From positions 135,371,587 to 135,435,586 of the forward strand of contig CP136061.1 of assembly GCA_032622095.1 (NCBI GenBank): a DNA stretch of 64,000 nucleotides. The letters run 5' to 3'. Below are positions 54,370 through 64,000 of this stretch, one piece after another. Numbering within the stretch: position 1 is the first letter of the stretch; each line of letters begins with the position of its first letter. A program made the translations under genes and the position numbers. Origin of the DNA: Siphonodentalium dalli (Eukaryota > Mollusca > Scaphopoda > Gadilida > Siphonodentaliidae). The notes below the pieces were generated by a model. The model was not told where the DNA came from, did not search any database, and saw only the letters and a list, made by a program, of their open reading frames with translations.

Positions 54370-57300
54370 ATGGCTTTTGTTGTAACAATAACATATAACT
54401 TTTTAACCATTATAATGGTATTGTTTGCTACCTTCAATGTGAATGGCCTACGTAGCTTTAAAAAGGTTAAAAATGTTTTTGAATTATGTGATTTGAAACG
54501 GTATGACTTTATTGCGCTGCAAGAGACCCATTGGGATGAGGATTTTGTTAAACAAGTCAAACACTTGTGGAATGGTACAATAAAGTGTAGTCATTTTAGT
54601 AATCAGTCTAATGGAGTTGCCTTTTTAATCTCAAAACAATTCAAGCATTGTGTCAAAAATGTTCAAATTGATTCAGAAGGGAGACTAATTCATTTAAATA
54701 TACAGATAGAAGACCAGATTCTTGATCTAATAAATGTATATTTGCCCAATAAACATAGACAGAGAAAAGTTTTCTTAACAGATTTGCGCGAGTATGTGAA
54801 AGATATGGAACAAAGTATCATCATGGGAGATTTTAACACAGTATTAGAAAGTATTGATAGACAAACAGGTCTAGAAGATATTTCATCAAAAGATTTTCAA
54901 ATTTTTGTTGCAAAACAAGACCTAACAGACATATGGCGGTACAAAAACTATGATAAAAGACAATACACGTGGCATAAGTTAAAACTGGGTCTCTTGCAGC
55001 AAAGTAGAATTGATTATATATTATGCTCCAAAAATATCAAACAATTTACCCAATACTCATACATACAGTACAGCTCATTCAGTGACCATGCTATTCTAGT
55101 TGCAAAAATAAATGTTAAAAAAATTGACCGAGGCCCTGGCGTATGGATATTCAACGACACTTTGCTATGTGATGAAGATTTTGTTAACGACATCAAGAAT
55201 CTCATAGCAAAGTCCGAAGAGTGTCCTCTATTTGAGAGAGAGCCATTGATATGGTGGGATAATTTAAAATACCAGATAAAAAAATTTAGTCAACAGTATT
55301 CAAAAAGTAAAAATCAGAATGAAAAAGCAGAAGAGAGGAACTTACAAAAACAATTATGTATTGAGTTATCTAGACCTCAACAATTCCAAAATTTATATAA
55401 AATAGTAGATTTAAAGAATTCTTTGGCCAAATTTGAGGAAAAGAAATGCCAAGCAGCTATCCTCAGGTCAAAATCAAAACATCATTTGGAAAGTGATAAA
55501 AGTACTAAATATTTCTTACAATTAGAACGCTACAGGCAGGAAAAAAATTCTATACGGCAATTAAATGATTTACATGGAAATGAGGTTAAGAGTATTTTTG
55601 ATATACTTAAAGTGGCTGAAGATTTTTACACCAAATTATATCAGAAAAACGCAATAGAACCCGAAGCAGAAAATTCATTGCTCAATTCAATCCAGAATAA
55701 GTTATCAGAGGATCAGTGTTTAGCACTTGAACAGCCACTTACTCACGAAGAATTGCATCAGGCTCTAAAATCAATGGCTCCCTCCAAATCGCCAGGTCTC
55801 GATGGTATAACTAGAAATTTTCTATTGAAATTCTGGGAACAATTAGGACACACACTTGTATACATATTCAATACCGCAGAGCAGGAAGGTATAATGCCAA
55901 GGTCTATGGATCGTGGTCTTATTACTTTATTATACAAGAAAGGTGACAAGACATCCTTAGAAAATTGGAGGCCAATCTCACTTCTAGGCGTAGATCGAAA
56001 GTTATTTGCGAAGGTTCTGGCCGATAGAGTTAAAATGTTTCTACCAGACATTATCTCTCCTTTCCAAACTTGCAGCATCCCCGGTCGCGATCTCAGCGAA
56101 ACAGTTTCCAGTATTCGGGATATAGTAGATTTCACAGAAGCACATAACTATCCAGGTTATCTCATGAAATTGGATTTGTATAAAGCCTTTGATAAGATTT
56201 CACACCAGTATATGTTTGATGTTTTGAAGAATTTCAACTTTGGCGAAAGGTTCATTAACAGAATTAAACTCATGTACTCAAATTGTAAAAGCTGCATAAA
56301 AATTAATGGACACACATCTTCCTACTTCCCAGTTGAATCTTCAGTTAGACAAGGATGTCCTTTGTCACCTCTTCTTTATGTCATTTGCTCTGAACCCCTA
56401 GCAGCTATGATCAATCAGAACCTGAATATAAAGGGAATACAAATACCATTCACTAATAAAGAATGTAAAATATTTCAACATGCAGATGATAACAAGGTCA
56501 CGGTGTCAGACAAAAATTCTATAGTAGAAGTAATGAAATGTTTTGAAATGTTTTCAAAAGGTTCCTGTTCTATTATCAATAAAGCAAAATCTAAAATTCT
56601 TCCTCTTGGTTCATCCAAGATTGAGACCAGAGAAAATTTACCACTCCAATGCACAGACAAAAGCATAGAAATATTGGGTATTTATTTGGGAAATGATGAA
56701 AAAGAATGTGAAACACTTAATTGGTCAAAGAAAGTCCAGAAAATTTCCTGCACCTTACATTTTTGGAAAGAAAGGAATTTAACATTACATGGAAAATGTT
56801 TAGTAATCAATAGTCTATTATTGTCAACACTATGGTATCCTTTAAATGTTATACCAATGCCAGAATTGTATGTCAATAAAATTAAATCTCTATGCTTAAA
56901 TTTCTTATGGGGAAGTAGTTATAACGTTATCAAATACAGCACAGTGATTGGTAAAATTTCAGATGGAGGTCTCAATTTAGCAGACCTAATTCTAAAACGA
57001 GATGCAATGAGAATAAAGTGGATCAAAATAAGTTACACCAGTAATTTTCCATGGGTCAATTTTATGGAATATTATTTCAGAGAGTATAAATCATACAGCC
57101 TGGGTAAAGGTATATATTTTCAAAATATTGATCGAAAGCACACCAAACACATGCCTCTATTTTATAGAGAAGTTTTATATGCATGGAATTTGATGTCTCG
57201 CAGAGAAGGCAAATTCATCTATGAAGATGCTGACATACAATATATGTGTCTTTTTGATAACAATCAAATAACTTTTCAACAAAAACCCATTAGTTTCACA

Positions 57301-58254
57301 AATTTTGTGGAGAAAGGCATTACAAAGATTCAAGACATTATATATGAATATGTACCTGGATTTTTGCCCAGTAGTTCCATTCATGATCTAGTATGTGGCT
57401 CGTCATCATGCAAAAGCTGTAAAGTGACAAAACAATATGAGATTATCATAGAGTCTATACCACATAAGTGGAAAGAAATTATATCACATTCAGCAGTAGC
57501 TGAAAACAGTCAAGGAAGGGAACCGGTCCCTCTAAAATATCTGCATCCAAAAGGAGATTTACTTGATATTCGAAATATATCAACAAAGATAGCTTATGAT
57601 ATCATGAGATCAAAATTCTTTAAACCGGCCACAGGTGAATCATTTTGGGAAAAGTACTTTCAAATCAATCAAATTCAGAGAGAGATTTCATGGAAATCTA
57701 TTTATATTCAGCCAAAGTCTTCGGAAATGAAAGATTTAGATTTCAAAGTACATCAGAATATAGTTTACACATTGAAGAAACAATCATTGACTGGAGCTAG
57801 TGAAACCAATATTTGTCCAATTTGTAAGAGTCACCAGGAAGATATCATTCATTTATTTCTGTCATGTCCCTGTCTGAAAAATTTTCAGTCAAAGTTCAGA
57901 AGATATATTGATATAATGCACAGTGGAACAGGTTGTGTAAAAGAGAAAGATTTCCGAATCAATTTATTGTTAGGCAACAATACAAAATCAAAATTGCCTA
58001 ACTATTACTTTCTGAATTTATTATATAGTTGCTATAGATTATCAGTGTGGCGAAGACGTAACTATTGCTTGATGGAGGGGAAAGTAATTGATATTGACTT
58101 TTTATTCACCAAGATGCTAATCAATCATAAAGAAATGTATTTCAATTATACACAAAACAATAGCAGCCATTCTCTTTTTATAAAATATTTTGTAGAAGGA
58201 AACCCTATTTTCTATTATCAGGGATCAGAAGTTCAGAACCAAAATTGGATTTGA
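54370..58254 (+). CDS. LINE ORF2, endonuclease and reverse transcriptase, 1294 aa
   Basis: The enzyme for target-primed reverse transcription. The APE-type endonuclease covers about residues 17-240 with all key motifs: FNVNG, LQETHW, MGDFN, SRIDYIL and FSDHA. The reverse transcriptase covers about 470-760: SPGLDG, NWRPISLL, motif A MKLDLYKAFDK, motif B RQGCPLSPLLY, and motif C HADD near residue 704 (FADD in most L1 elements), so both catalytic aspartates are present. A C-terminal CPICK...HLFLSCPC zinc-binding segment lies near 1150. The start used is the ATG 2 nt after the ORF1 stop. No frameshift or stop interrupts it. Confidence 0.93.
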   Translation: MAFVVTITYNFLTIIMVLFATFNVNGLRSFKKVKNVFELCDLKRYDFIALQETHWDEDFVKQVKHLWNGTIKCSHFSNQSNGVAFLISKQFKHCVKNVQIDSEGRLIHLNIQIEDQILDLINVYLPNKHRQRKVFLTDLREYVKDMEQSIIMGDFNTVLESIDRQTGLEDISSKDFQIFVAKQDLTDIWRYKNYDKRQYTWHKLKLGLLQQSRIDYILCSKNIKQFTQYSYIQYSSFSDHAILVAKINVKKIDRGPGVWIFNDTLLCDEDFVNDIKNLIAKSEECPLFEREPLIWWDNLKYQIKKFSQQYSKSKNQNEKAEERNLQKQLCIELSRPQQFQNLYKIVDLKNSLAKFEEKKCQAAILRSKSKHHLESDKSTKYFLQLERYRQEKNSIRQLNDLHGNEVKSIFDILKVAEDFYTKLYQKNAIEPEAENSLLNSIQNKLSEDQCLALEQPLTHEELHQALKSMAPSKSPGLDGITRNFLLKFWEQLGHTLVYIFNTAEQEGIMPRSMDRGLITLLYKKGDKTSLENWRPISLLGVDRKLFAKVLADRVKMFLPDIISPFQTCSIPGRDLSETVSSIRDIVDFTEAHNYPGYLMKLDLYKAFDKISHQYMFDVLKNFNFGERFINRIKLMYSNCKSCIKINGHTSSYFPVESSVRQGCPLSPLLYVICSEPLAAMINQNLNIKGIQIPFTNKECKIFQHADDNKVTVSDKNSIVEVMKCFEMFSKGSCSIINKAKSKILPLGSSKIETRENLPLQCTDKSIEILGIYLGNDEKECETLNWSKKVQKISCTLHFWKERNLTLHGKCLVINSLLLSTLWYPLNVIPMPELYVNKIKSLCLNFLWGSSYNVIKYSTVIGKISDGGLNLADLILKRDAMRIKWIKISYTSNFPWVNFMEYYFREYKSYSLGKGIYFQNIDRKHTKHMPLFYREVLYAWNLMSRREGKFIYEDADIQYMCLFDNNQITFQQKPISFTNFVEKGITKIQDIIYEYVPGFLPSSSIHDLVCGSSSCKSCKVTKQYEIIIESIPHKWKEIISHSAVAENSQGREPVPLKYLHPKGDLLDIRNISTKIAYDIMRSKFFKPATGESFWEKYFQINQIQREISWKSIYIQPKSSEMKDLDFKVHQNIVYTLKKQSLTGASETNICPICKSHQEDIIHLFLSCPCLKNFQSKFRRYIDIMHSGTGCVKEKDFRINLLLGNNTKSKLPNYYFLNLLYSCYRLSVWRRRNYCLMEGKVIDIDFLFTKMLINHKEMYFNYTQNNSSHSLFIKYFVEGNPIFYYQGSEVQNQNWI

Positions 58255-61200
58255 GTTAAGAAATAAAATTATAAAAATATTTCTGAAGAAAGTAACATAC
58301 GGTATAAATAGCATACAGTAGAGAATGCTAAGGATATCATGAATATCCTCCCATAAACATCCTCACAGAAAAACGCCTTCCAGAAATTATTCGAAAAAGA
58401 CCCCCCCCCCCTTTTTTATTTTTTTATTGAAAGCGGCAGCCCTGAACAACCTATACCAGAAGGGTGTTTCCATTAGCTTAATGTAATATGAACTATTTTT
58501 TCAAAGAACTAATATATATATTAATATTTTTGGTTCTAGCAACTTTAAAAGGTTACACACTGCCCCCTCATCAACATCGCCAATGTGTACTGATAAGGCA
58601 CGCGACGTCCCAGACAAAAGAATGTTTTTTTGTTTTTTTTTAAATCAAATTTTCAACAATTAAAATTTTGCAAAGAAACACTTGTGTAAACTATAGGACT
58701 CCACCTTAATTTATAACCCAGTAAAACTATACCGGTAGGACCTCACTACAATTTAAAACCCAGTATATATATATTTCTATTGCAATGCATACATCTAGGT
58801 GGTTTTTTTGTTGTTGTTGTTAAATGTTTGTATACTTTTCCTTTCACAGACATTTAAAAGGTCATATGTACTTTTGTCAGTTATCCTAAGTATTACATGT
58901 ATAATTTATATTTTGTCCTTAGGGGTGTCTCTGGGTTCTGTGATGGAGTACGCAATCACTAGTGTAGCATTATGCATGATACACAGTGATAAGTTGGCGC
59001 TCGCCACAACACATTTACTATACAAAGCTGCCGAAACCTCACAGAACCCACAGATTTTCCCGGGGGATGTAATGTAATTTATACCATAATTGGCTATGCT
59101 ACTGTGTGTATAACACCTGTTTTGTAAATTTCATCTTTACACCCTACTGTGGGTATAACGATTCCTACTATTGGTATAAATTTATACTGTTGTGAAAATG
59201 TTTCAACGGCACTTTATGTGTTAAAAGTTTATACCCATAGTAGAACGACCCGTCATTTGACCTCTGGTGACCTCGCTGTCGAAATTTAGCCCAATGTTTC
59301 GTCACGCCCGCTTCGCGAAGTAAATACACAATTTTTCCGACTCAAAACACACTGAAATGCGATAAGTGGTCTAAACACAGAGATATATACTATCCAATTC
59401 CATTTACTGGGTTTACTTGTCAAAAAATGACACATTAAAGTTAATTTAAAGAGTTTTATTCTAGGTGCATGCACCGACAAAGTACACGTTTTATACAGGT
59501 CGGCGATAGCTGTTGAAAATGTAAACAAAACGCACGTGTTCGTCTGCCTTTCCGCGTTTAAAGCGAACGACGGCTTACATTTTGACAACAACGTATAGAT
59601 TGTTAATGGTATCTGCAATGTGGGAAATCTGAATGTGTGTTCACATCAGCTGACTGATACCCAAGAAAGTGGCGGATCACCGAATTTCCTAGAAATATGT
59701 ATTACTACGCGTGACCCACATTCATGATAGCTTAACATGTTTGGGTCACTCGGTGCACATACATGTTAACAGTTATTGGTCAACAGAGTAGAAATACATT
59801 TACGAAGCGAACGAAGAATAATAATTATGGTATAAACAAAATACACCCATAGTAGCCGAGAATAGAAAAAATTCACCACTCGTGGAATTGTGGTTTTAAC
59901 CACTCGCCAAAGGCTCGTGGTTAAAACCACAATACCACTCGTGGTGAAAATTTGTTGTTCTCGGCTACTATGGGTGTATTCTATATATATACGATAGTGA
60001 GTACATTGAGTATGGATACTTTACATGACTTTTTCTCACCTAAAAATATGTTATTGATCTTTAGATCCCAGTTTTAAGCCATACAAGAAAACTGGTCCAC
60101 TGTTCACAGACTGTATCATGGGATAAGACACATCATAACTGATAAGTTTTGGTCTCCAGCCCTTTTCTAGAACAGAGCATAGTCAAACCGACATGCCGAA
60201 GAATACCTATCCAAGGCCAAATCCCACAAGTGCCAGTTTCTGAAATTTCCAACTTGTCACCGAGTCGTCAGATGCAGCATACAAATAAGTTTTACCTGGA
60301 AAAAACAAGTAAACAGACAATAAGTATCCATCTGTATGCAAAACAGACACAATTTTATGCCATTCAGATTTCATGATTATCATAATGGAACAATGTTAAC
60401 ACAAATCAGTCGTAAAAATATAAATGTACACAGAATCATGTGCATGTATGTTGCTATGAATAATTATTACCATTTTAGAGGGCTTTCTCAAGTCGATTAA
60501 GAGTATTTACCTGCACAATAAGATTTACAAGTTTGAGATAAAATTGACTAGAGGAGTGCGGCAGGATTTAGTGAATTTTTGTTTTCGCTGGGGCCGCCGC
60601 CCTTTTCTGGTCAAGTCACAGACCACGTGATCATACCAGGCCAGAATGGTAATAAAAGTAACGGCGTTTTTTTGTCAGGCGCCATGGTGTATATATTTTT
60701 TGGCAGACCTCCATGCGTGTTTGGCGGCCCTCGGGCCTATTAGAGGCCTTTGACTGTTGTCTCGGGCCTCTGATGGGCCTTATGGTTGTTGGTCATTCAT
60801 GTCGGGATGCCGATGAACCGTGGCGCACCGGGAAGTCATGTTGATGGTATAATAACAAACCAATTTATTATTAATATATTATTATTATTAAACATTATTT
60901 ATAATTTATAAATTCACCCAATTGCAAGGCGAAACAACAAATATATTCATAAAATCATATTCATTTTATCACAAAAACTGGTGAGATGTTTAACTATCAT
61001 GTCAAATTAAGACTCTTGAAGTAAAAATTCTATCACAGCATCAGTACCAATTTTCATATTCACATTTTGACATGTTTCACATTGGATGACCGATGTTGGC
61101 CCCATCGGGCTCGGCTGAACACGGAAGATGCCGAAGACATTAACACATTTGGCGAAACAAAAGTGCTTTTTCCTACAGAAATATGGTTATTTTCCTTTGG

Positions 61201-61730
61201 GAAACTCACCGTAGATTTCATAGAGATAACAGTCAACATCGACACCACTTCAATAACCTAATTATATGGATATTAGTCCATTTTAGAAAGAAAATGTTTA
61301 GCCAAAAACACGTGCAATAACTGGTCCGAATAATTCCGTAAACCTCGTCAATCTTCGTATGCTTACGGAGATACACGGAGATTGCCAAATGCAAATACTC
61401 GACAAATTTTAGAGTTACTTCGCCTACATCATACCGAAACATTATAATTTCGATACACTGCTAAAAATTCCATGGAACTAACATTAGTCGAGGAAATAAT
61501 TAAAAATTAACAAGGAAAGTCAACAACCAACGACATTTGGACAACAGATCGCATATACCTGATATATATTTCATACTATAGGCTTCTATTCAGCTTTCTA
61601 TTAGGAAACATAACATATAAGAGCTATCATTGTTTTCATTGTAATCTCATGTGTATACAAATGTTGTCGTTTTGTTTTTACTGTAGCACATTGCTTAATA
61701 ATGTTTTTATAATAAAAGATAAAAAAAAAA
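58255..61730. other. Non-coding region between the LINE and the array
   Basis: About 3.5 kb without a convincing gene. It starts with probable LINE 3' UTR and includes a C-run followed by T-runs at 58401-58430, a foldback repeat at 59840-59980, and a related stretch with ATACCCATAGTAG near 59230. The last bases, 61721-61730, are ten A and abut a truncated tRNA-Val, which looks like the poly(A) end of an unidentified retroelement. ORFs of 60-110 codons here have no recognisable features. Confidence 0.55.
59840..59980. repeat. Foldback inverted repeat
   Basis: Outer arms 59840-59862 and 59958-59980 are perfect 23-bp reverse complements. An inner arm ATTGTGGTTTTAACCAC pairs with its complement across a ~14-bp loop. 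Between them CCACTCGTGG occurs on both sides. The whole could fold into a ~140-nt hairpin and is probably a MITE. Confidence 0.8.
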
Positions 61731-61782
61731 TCACGCTCGCCTAACACGCGAGAGGTCCTGAGTTCGAGCCTCAGCGGAAACA
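61731..61782 (+). pseudogene. tRNA-Val(AAC), 3' part, after a poly(A) join
   Basis: 52 nt from within the D arm to the 3' end. The 5' 21 nt are missing and replaced by a run of ten A, as if a poly(A)-tailed element inserted here. B box and terminator remain, but half of the A box is gone. Confidence 0.88.
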
Positions 61783-62012
61783 ACCGGAAAAGTTTTGCTG
61801 AGTTTTGCCTACAGACAAATAATGTTTCGTGTTGCCCGTGGCCAAAGTACTCACACTAAACTGAAACTTGATTGCCAAAATACATTTTTGTATGATTGAA
61901 AGCCCCTCAATTTACTGACCGTCGATCATTTTTGCTTGAGATGAAGAATAAAACACAAACACTTAAAATTGCGTTATTTGTCAAAAACAAAATTGATTCA
62001 CCAACTAAAATT

Positions 62013-62085
62013 TGTTCCCGCTGGGGCTCGAACCCAGGACCTCTCGCGTGTGAAGCGAGCGTAATAACCACTACACTACGGAAAC
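62013..62085 (-). tRNA. tRNA-Val(CAC), copy 33
   Basis: 73 nt. C23 is T, a wobble pair in the D stem. Confidence 0.88.
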
Positions 62086-62342
62086 TTCGCATACTGTCAC
62101 AATTTTAAATGCGCTCGGGATGATTCGACTAGATCAAAACTTACTTCGGTCTGAGAAAATGTTATGACGGTTAGATAGCTTCCTAATTCCCGCGCAGTAC
62201 GGCCTGATCACGATGGACAAATTGAGGTTGCACAAATTAATGCCCCGGGCATAGCATCAATCAACATGAAGACAACATTTTGTTCAAAGTTATACCTGTA
62301 CACTATAATATAGTACCCAAACTGTTAGGAAAATCCCCATGT

Positions 62343-62434
62343 GCCTCGGTAGCGCAGTAGGCAGCGCGTCAGTCTCATAATCACAAAATGACAGAGCAAT
62401 CTGAAGGTCGTGAGTTCGATCCTCACTCGGGGCA
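62343..62434 (+). tRNA. tRNA-Met(CAT) with intron, copy 33
   Basis: 92 nt, no defect seen. Confidence 0.92.
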
Positions 62435-62663
62435 GAAATCTTTTGCCTGTGATTTTTAATGTTACCCTTCGGAGCAGATCCATTTTGACAGCCAAGTTGA
62501 AAGAAAAAGAAAACCATCAAAATGTTCTTTTCTGTCTGGATTTTGGTTGGCAGAAACAGCAAACAAGCTATGTGAAATATCAAACTCATAGAGATGGTGC
62601 CAAGAAGTTCACAGGTCAACTGTCGCTTCCATGTGAGCAAGCAAAATGCAAACAAAAATGTAT

Positions 62664-62780
62664 TGTCAGAAGTGGGGTTCGAACCCACGCCCACATTCGT
62701 GGACCAGAACTCCCATAACCTCGAACGAGGAAGGCAGTATACCTTGAGTCTGGCGCCTTAGACCACTCGGCCATCCTGAC
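62664..62780 (-). tRNA. tRNA-Leu(CAA) with longer intron, copy 33
   Basis: 117 nt. Two extra bases (TA) lie near the 5' splice site inside the intron; the mature part is unchanged. The terminator T-run is shortened by one substitution. Confidence 0.85.
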
Positions 62781-63036
62781 TTATGAAATGAAGACCAAAA
62801 CTGTTGCAGTCCCGCGCGCACGTCACGTGGTTACAGCAGAAGAGCAAGTTCTCTGTAATTTCGGCATACTAATTAATATTCACGTATTTTGTCAACAGAT
62901 TTGCTGAAACGTCGCACAAACTTTTAGTGAACATGGATTCGGGTGACGTCACATGTAGTTTTTAGACCGATTTTTTGTTATAAGAAATTTTCAAATGCAC
63001 GTTTTACAGTTTATAAGAGCTTATTCCAACACCGAA

Positions 63037-63109
63037 GTTTCCGTAGTGTAGTGGTTATCACGCTCGCCTAACACGCGAGAGGTCCTGAGTTCGAGCCTCA
63101 GCGGAAACA
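63037..63109 (+). tRNA. tRNA-Val(AAC), copy 33
   Basis: 73 nt, no defect seen. Confidence 0.93.
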
Positions 63110-63339
63110 ACCGGAAAAGTTTTGCTGAGTTTTGCCTACAGACAAATAATGTTTCGTGTTGCCCGTGGCCAAAGTACTCACACTAAACTGAAACTTGATT
63201 GCCAAAATACATTTTTGTATGATTGAATGCCCCTCAATTTACTGACCGTCGATCATTTTTGCTTGAGATGAAGAATAAAACACAAACACTTAAAATTGCG
63301 TTATTTGTCAAAAACTAAATTGATTCACCAACTAAAATT

Positions 63340-63412
63340 TGTTCCCGCTGGGGCTCGAACCCAGGACCTCTCGCGTGTGAAGCGAGCGTGATAACCACTA
63401 CACTACGGAAAC
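63340..63412 (-). tRNA. tRNA-Val(CAC), copy 34
   Basis: 73 nt, no defect seen. Confidence 0.93.
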
Positions 63413-63669
63413 TTCGCATACTGTCACAATTTTAAATGCGCTCGGGATGATTCGACTAGATCAAAACTTACTTCGGTATGAGAAAATGTTATGACGGTTA
63501 GATAGCTTCCTAATTCCCGCGCAGTACGGCCTGATCACGATGGACAAACTGAGGTTGCACAAATTAATGCCCCGGGCATAGCATCAATCAACATGAAGAC
63601 AACATTTTGTTCAACGTTATACCTGTACACTATAATATAGTACCCAAACTGTTAGGAAAATCCCCATGT

Positions 63670-63761
63670 GCCTCGGTAGCGCAGTAGGCAGCGCGTCAGT
63701 CTCATAATCACAAAATGACAGAGCAATCTGAAGGTCGTGAGTTCGATCCTCACTCGGGGCA
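63670..63761 (+). tRNA. tRNA-Met(CAT) with intron, copy 34
   Basis: 92 nt, no defect seen. Confidence 0.92.
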
Positions 63762-63990
63762 GAAATCTTTTGCCTGTGATTTTTAATGTTACCCTTCGGA
63801 GCAGATCCATTTTGACAGCCAAGTTGAAAGAAAAAGAAAACCATCAAAATGTTCTTTTCTGTCTGGATTTTGGTTGGCAGAAACAGCAAACAAGCTATGT
63901 GAAATATCAAACTCATAGAGATGGTGCCAAGAAGTTCACAGGTCAACTGTCGCTTCCATGTGAGCAAGCAAAATGCAAACAAAAAAGTAT

Positions 63991-64000
63991 TGTCAGAAGT
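63991..64000 (-). tRNA. tRNA-Leu(CAA), copy 34, cut by the window end
   Basis: Only the first 10 bp of the 3' acceptor strand are inside the window. The gene is expected to continue. Confidence 0.8.

Larger units (their letters stand above)
52751..58254 (+). mobile_element. L1/Tx1-like non-LTR retrotransposon, both ORFs intact
   Basis: The element begins GACTTCCGGTTGTCAATGG directly after a tRNA-Met half and has a ~200-bp 5' UTR, ORF1 and ORF2. The two ORFs are separated by 2 nt. The 3' end is not defined: no poly(A) or target duplication was found near 58254, so the 3' UTR may extend further. With both frames open and an apparently complete 5' end, it looks young and possibly active. The RT region reads most like the Tx1 branch of the L1 group, judged from NWRPISLL and the PGR motif after SPFQTCS. 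Confidence 0.85.
61731..64000. repeat. tRNA gene tandem array, block D (copies 32-34)
   Basis: The array resumes inside tRNA-Val(AAC) and runs to the window end. Copies 33 and 34 carry the marker variants of copies 19 and 20 in the same order. Confidence 0.95.

Noticed and set aside
58799-59077. 92-codon hydrophobic ORF
   Set aside because: Low-complexity T-rich DNA easily encodes L/I/F-rich peptides. There is no supporting motif or gene context.
59286-59618. 110-codon minus-strand ORF
   Set aside because: No domain, signal or family feature recognised. It lies among MITE-like repeats.

Overview
The window looks like nuclear DNA of an animal, most likely a marine invertebrate. I cannot name the species. 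Support comes from eukaryotic tRNA genes with introns at position 37/38, a tRNA-derived SINE, an L1/Tx1-like LINE with two intact ORFs, a Crypton-like tyrosine-recombinase element and an LTR retroelement. There are no bacterial operons, and nearly all the small ORFs are shadows of tRNA genes.

Most of the window (about 45 kb) is a head-to-tail array of a ~1325-bp unit, present in 34 whole or partial copies and running off both window ends. Each unit has four RNA polymerase III genes in the order tRNA-Val(CAC) on -, intron-containing elongator tRNA-Met(CAT) on +, intron-containing tRNA-Leu(CAA) on -, and tRNA-Val(AAC) on +. I count 131 complete genes, including damaged ones, one gene split by a transposon and three truncated genes. 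All four genes in the unit end in T-runs. Spacing is very regular: divergent gaps of 256-257 bp and convergent gaps of 228-230 bp.

Layout: 1-4191 array copies 1-4; 4192-11248 an LTR element with a 1047-codon gag-like ORF and no visible pol, inserted in a tRNA-Val(CAC) gene; 11249-15025 array copies 4-6, with a lost tRNA-Met and a duplicated tRNA-Leu; 15026-17246 the Crypton-like element, with a hairpin of perfect 63-bp arms at one end; 17247-51825 array copies 6-32, interrupted only by a SINE at 37269-37573; 51826-52715 AT-rich DNA; 52716-52750 the 5' half of a tRNA-Met joined to a full-length-looking LINE (52751 to about 58254); 58255-61730 non-coding DNA with a foldback repeat; 61731-64000 array copies 32-34.

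The array evolves in concert. Diagnostic substitutions recur in blocks of two or three units, and copies 33-34 match copies 19-20. Some families of copies carry substitutions expected to damage the tRNA, and one tRNA-Val(AAC) copy has acquired an isoleucine anticodon. The protein-coding genes all belong to mobile elements; no host protein gene was recognised.
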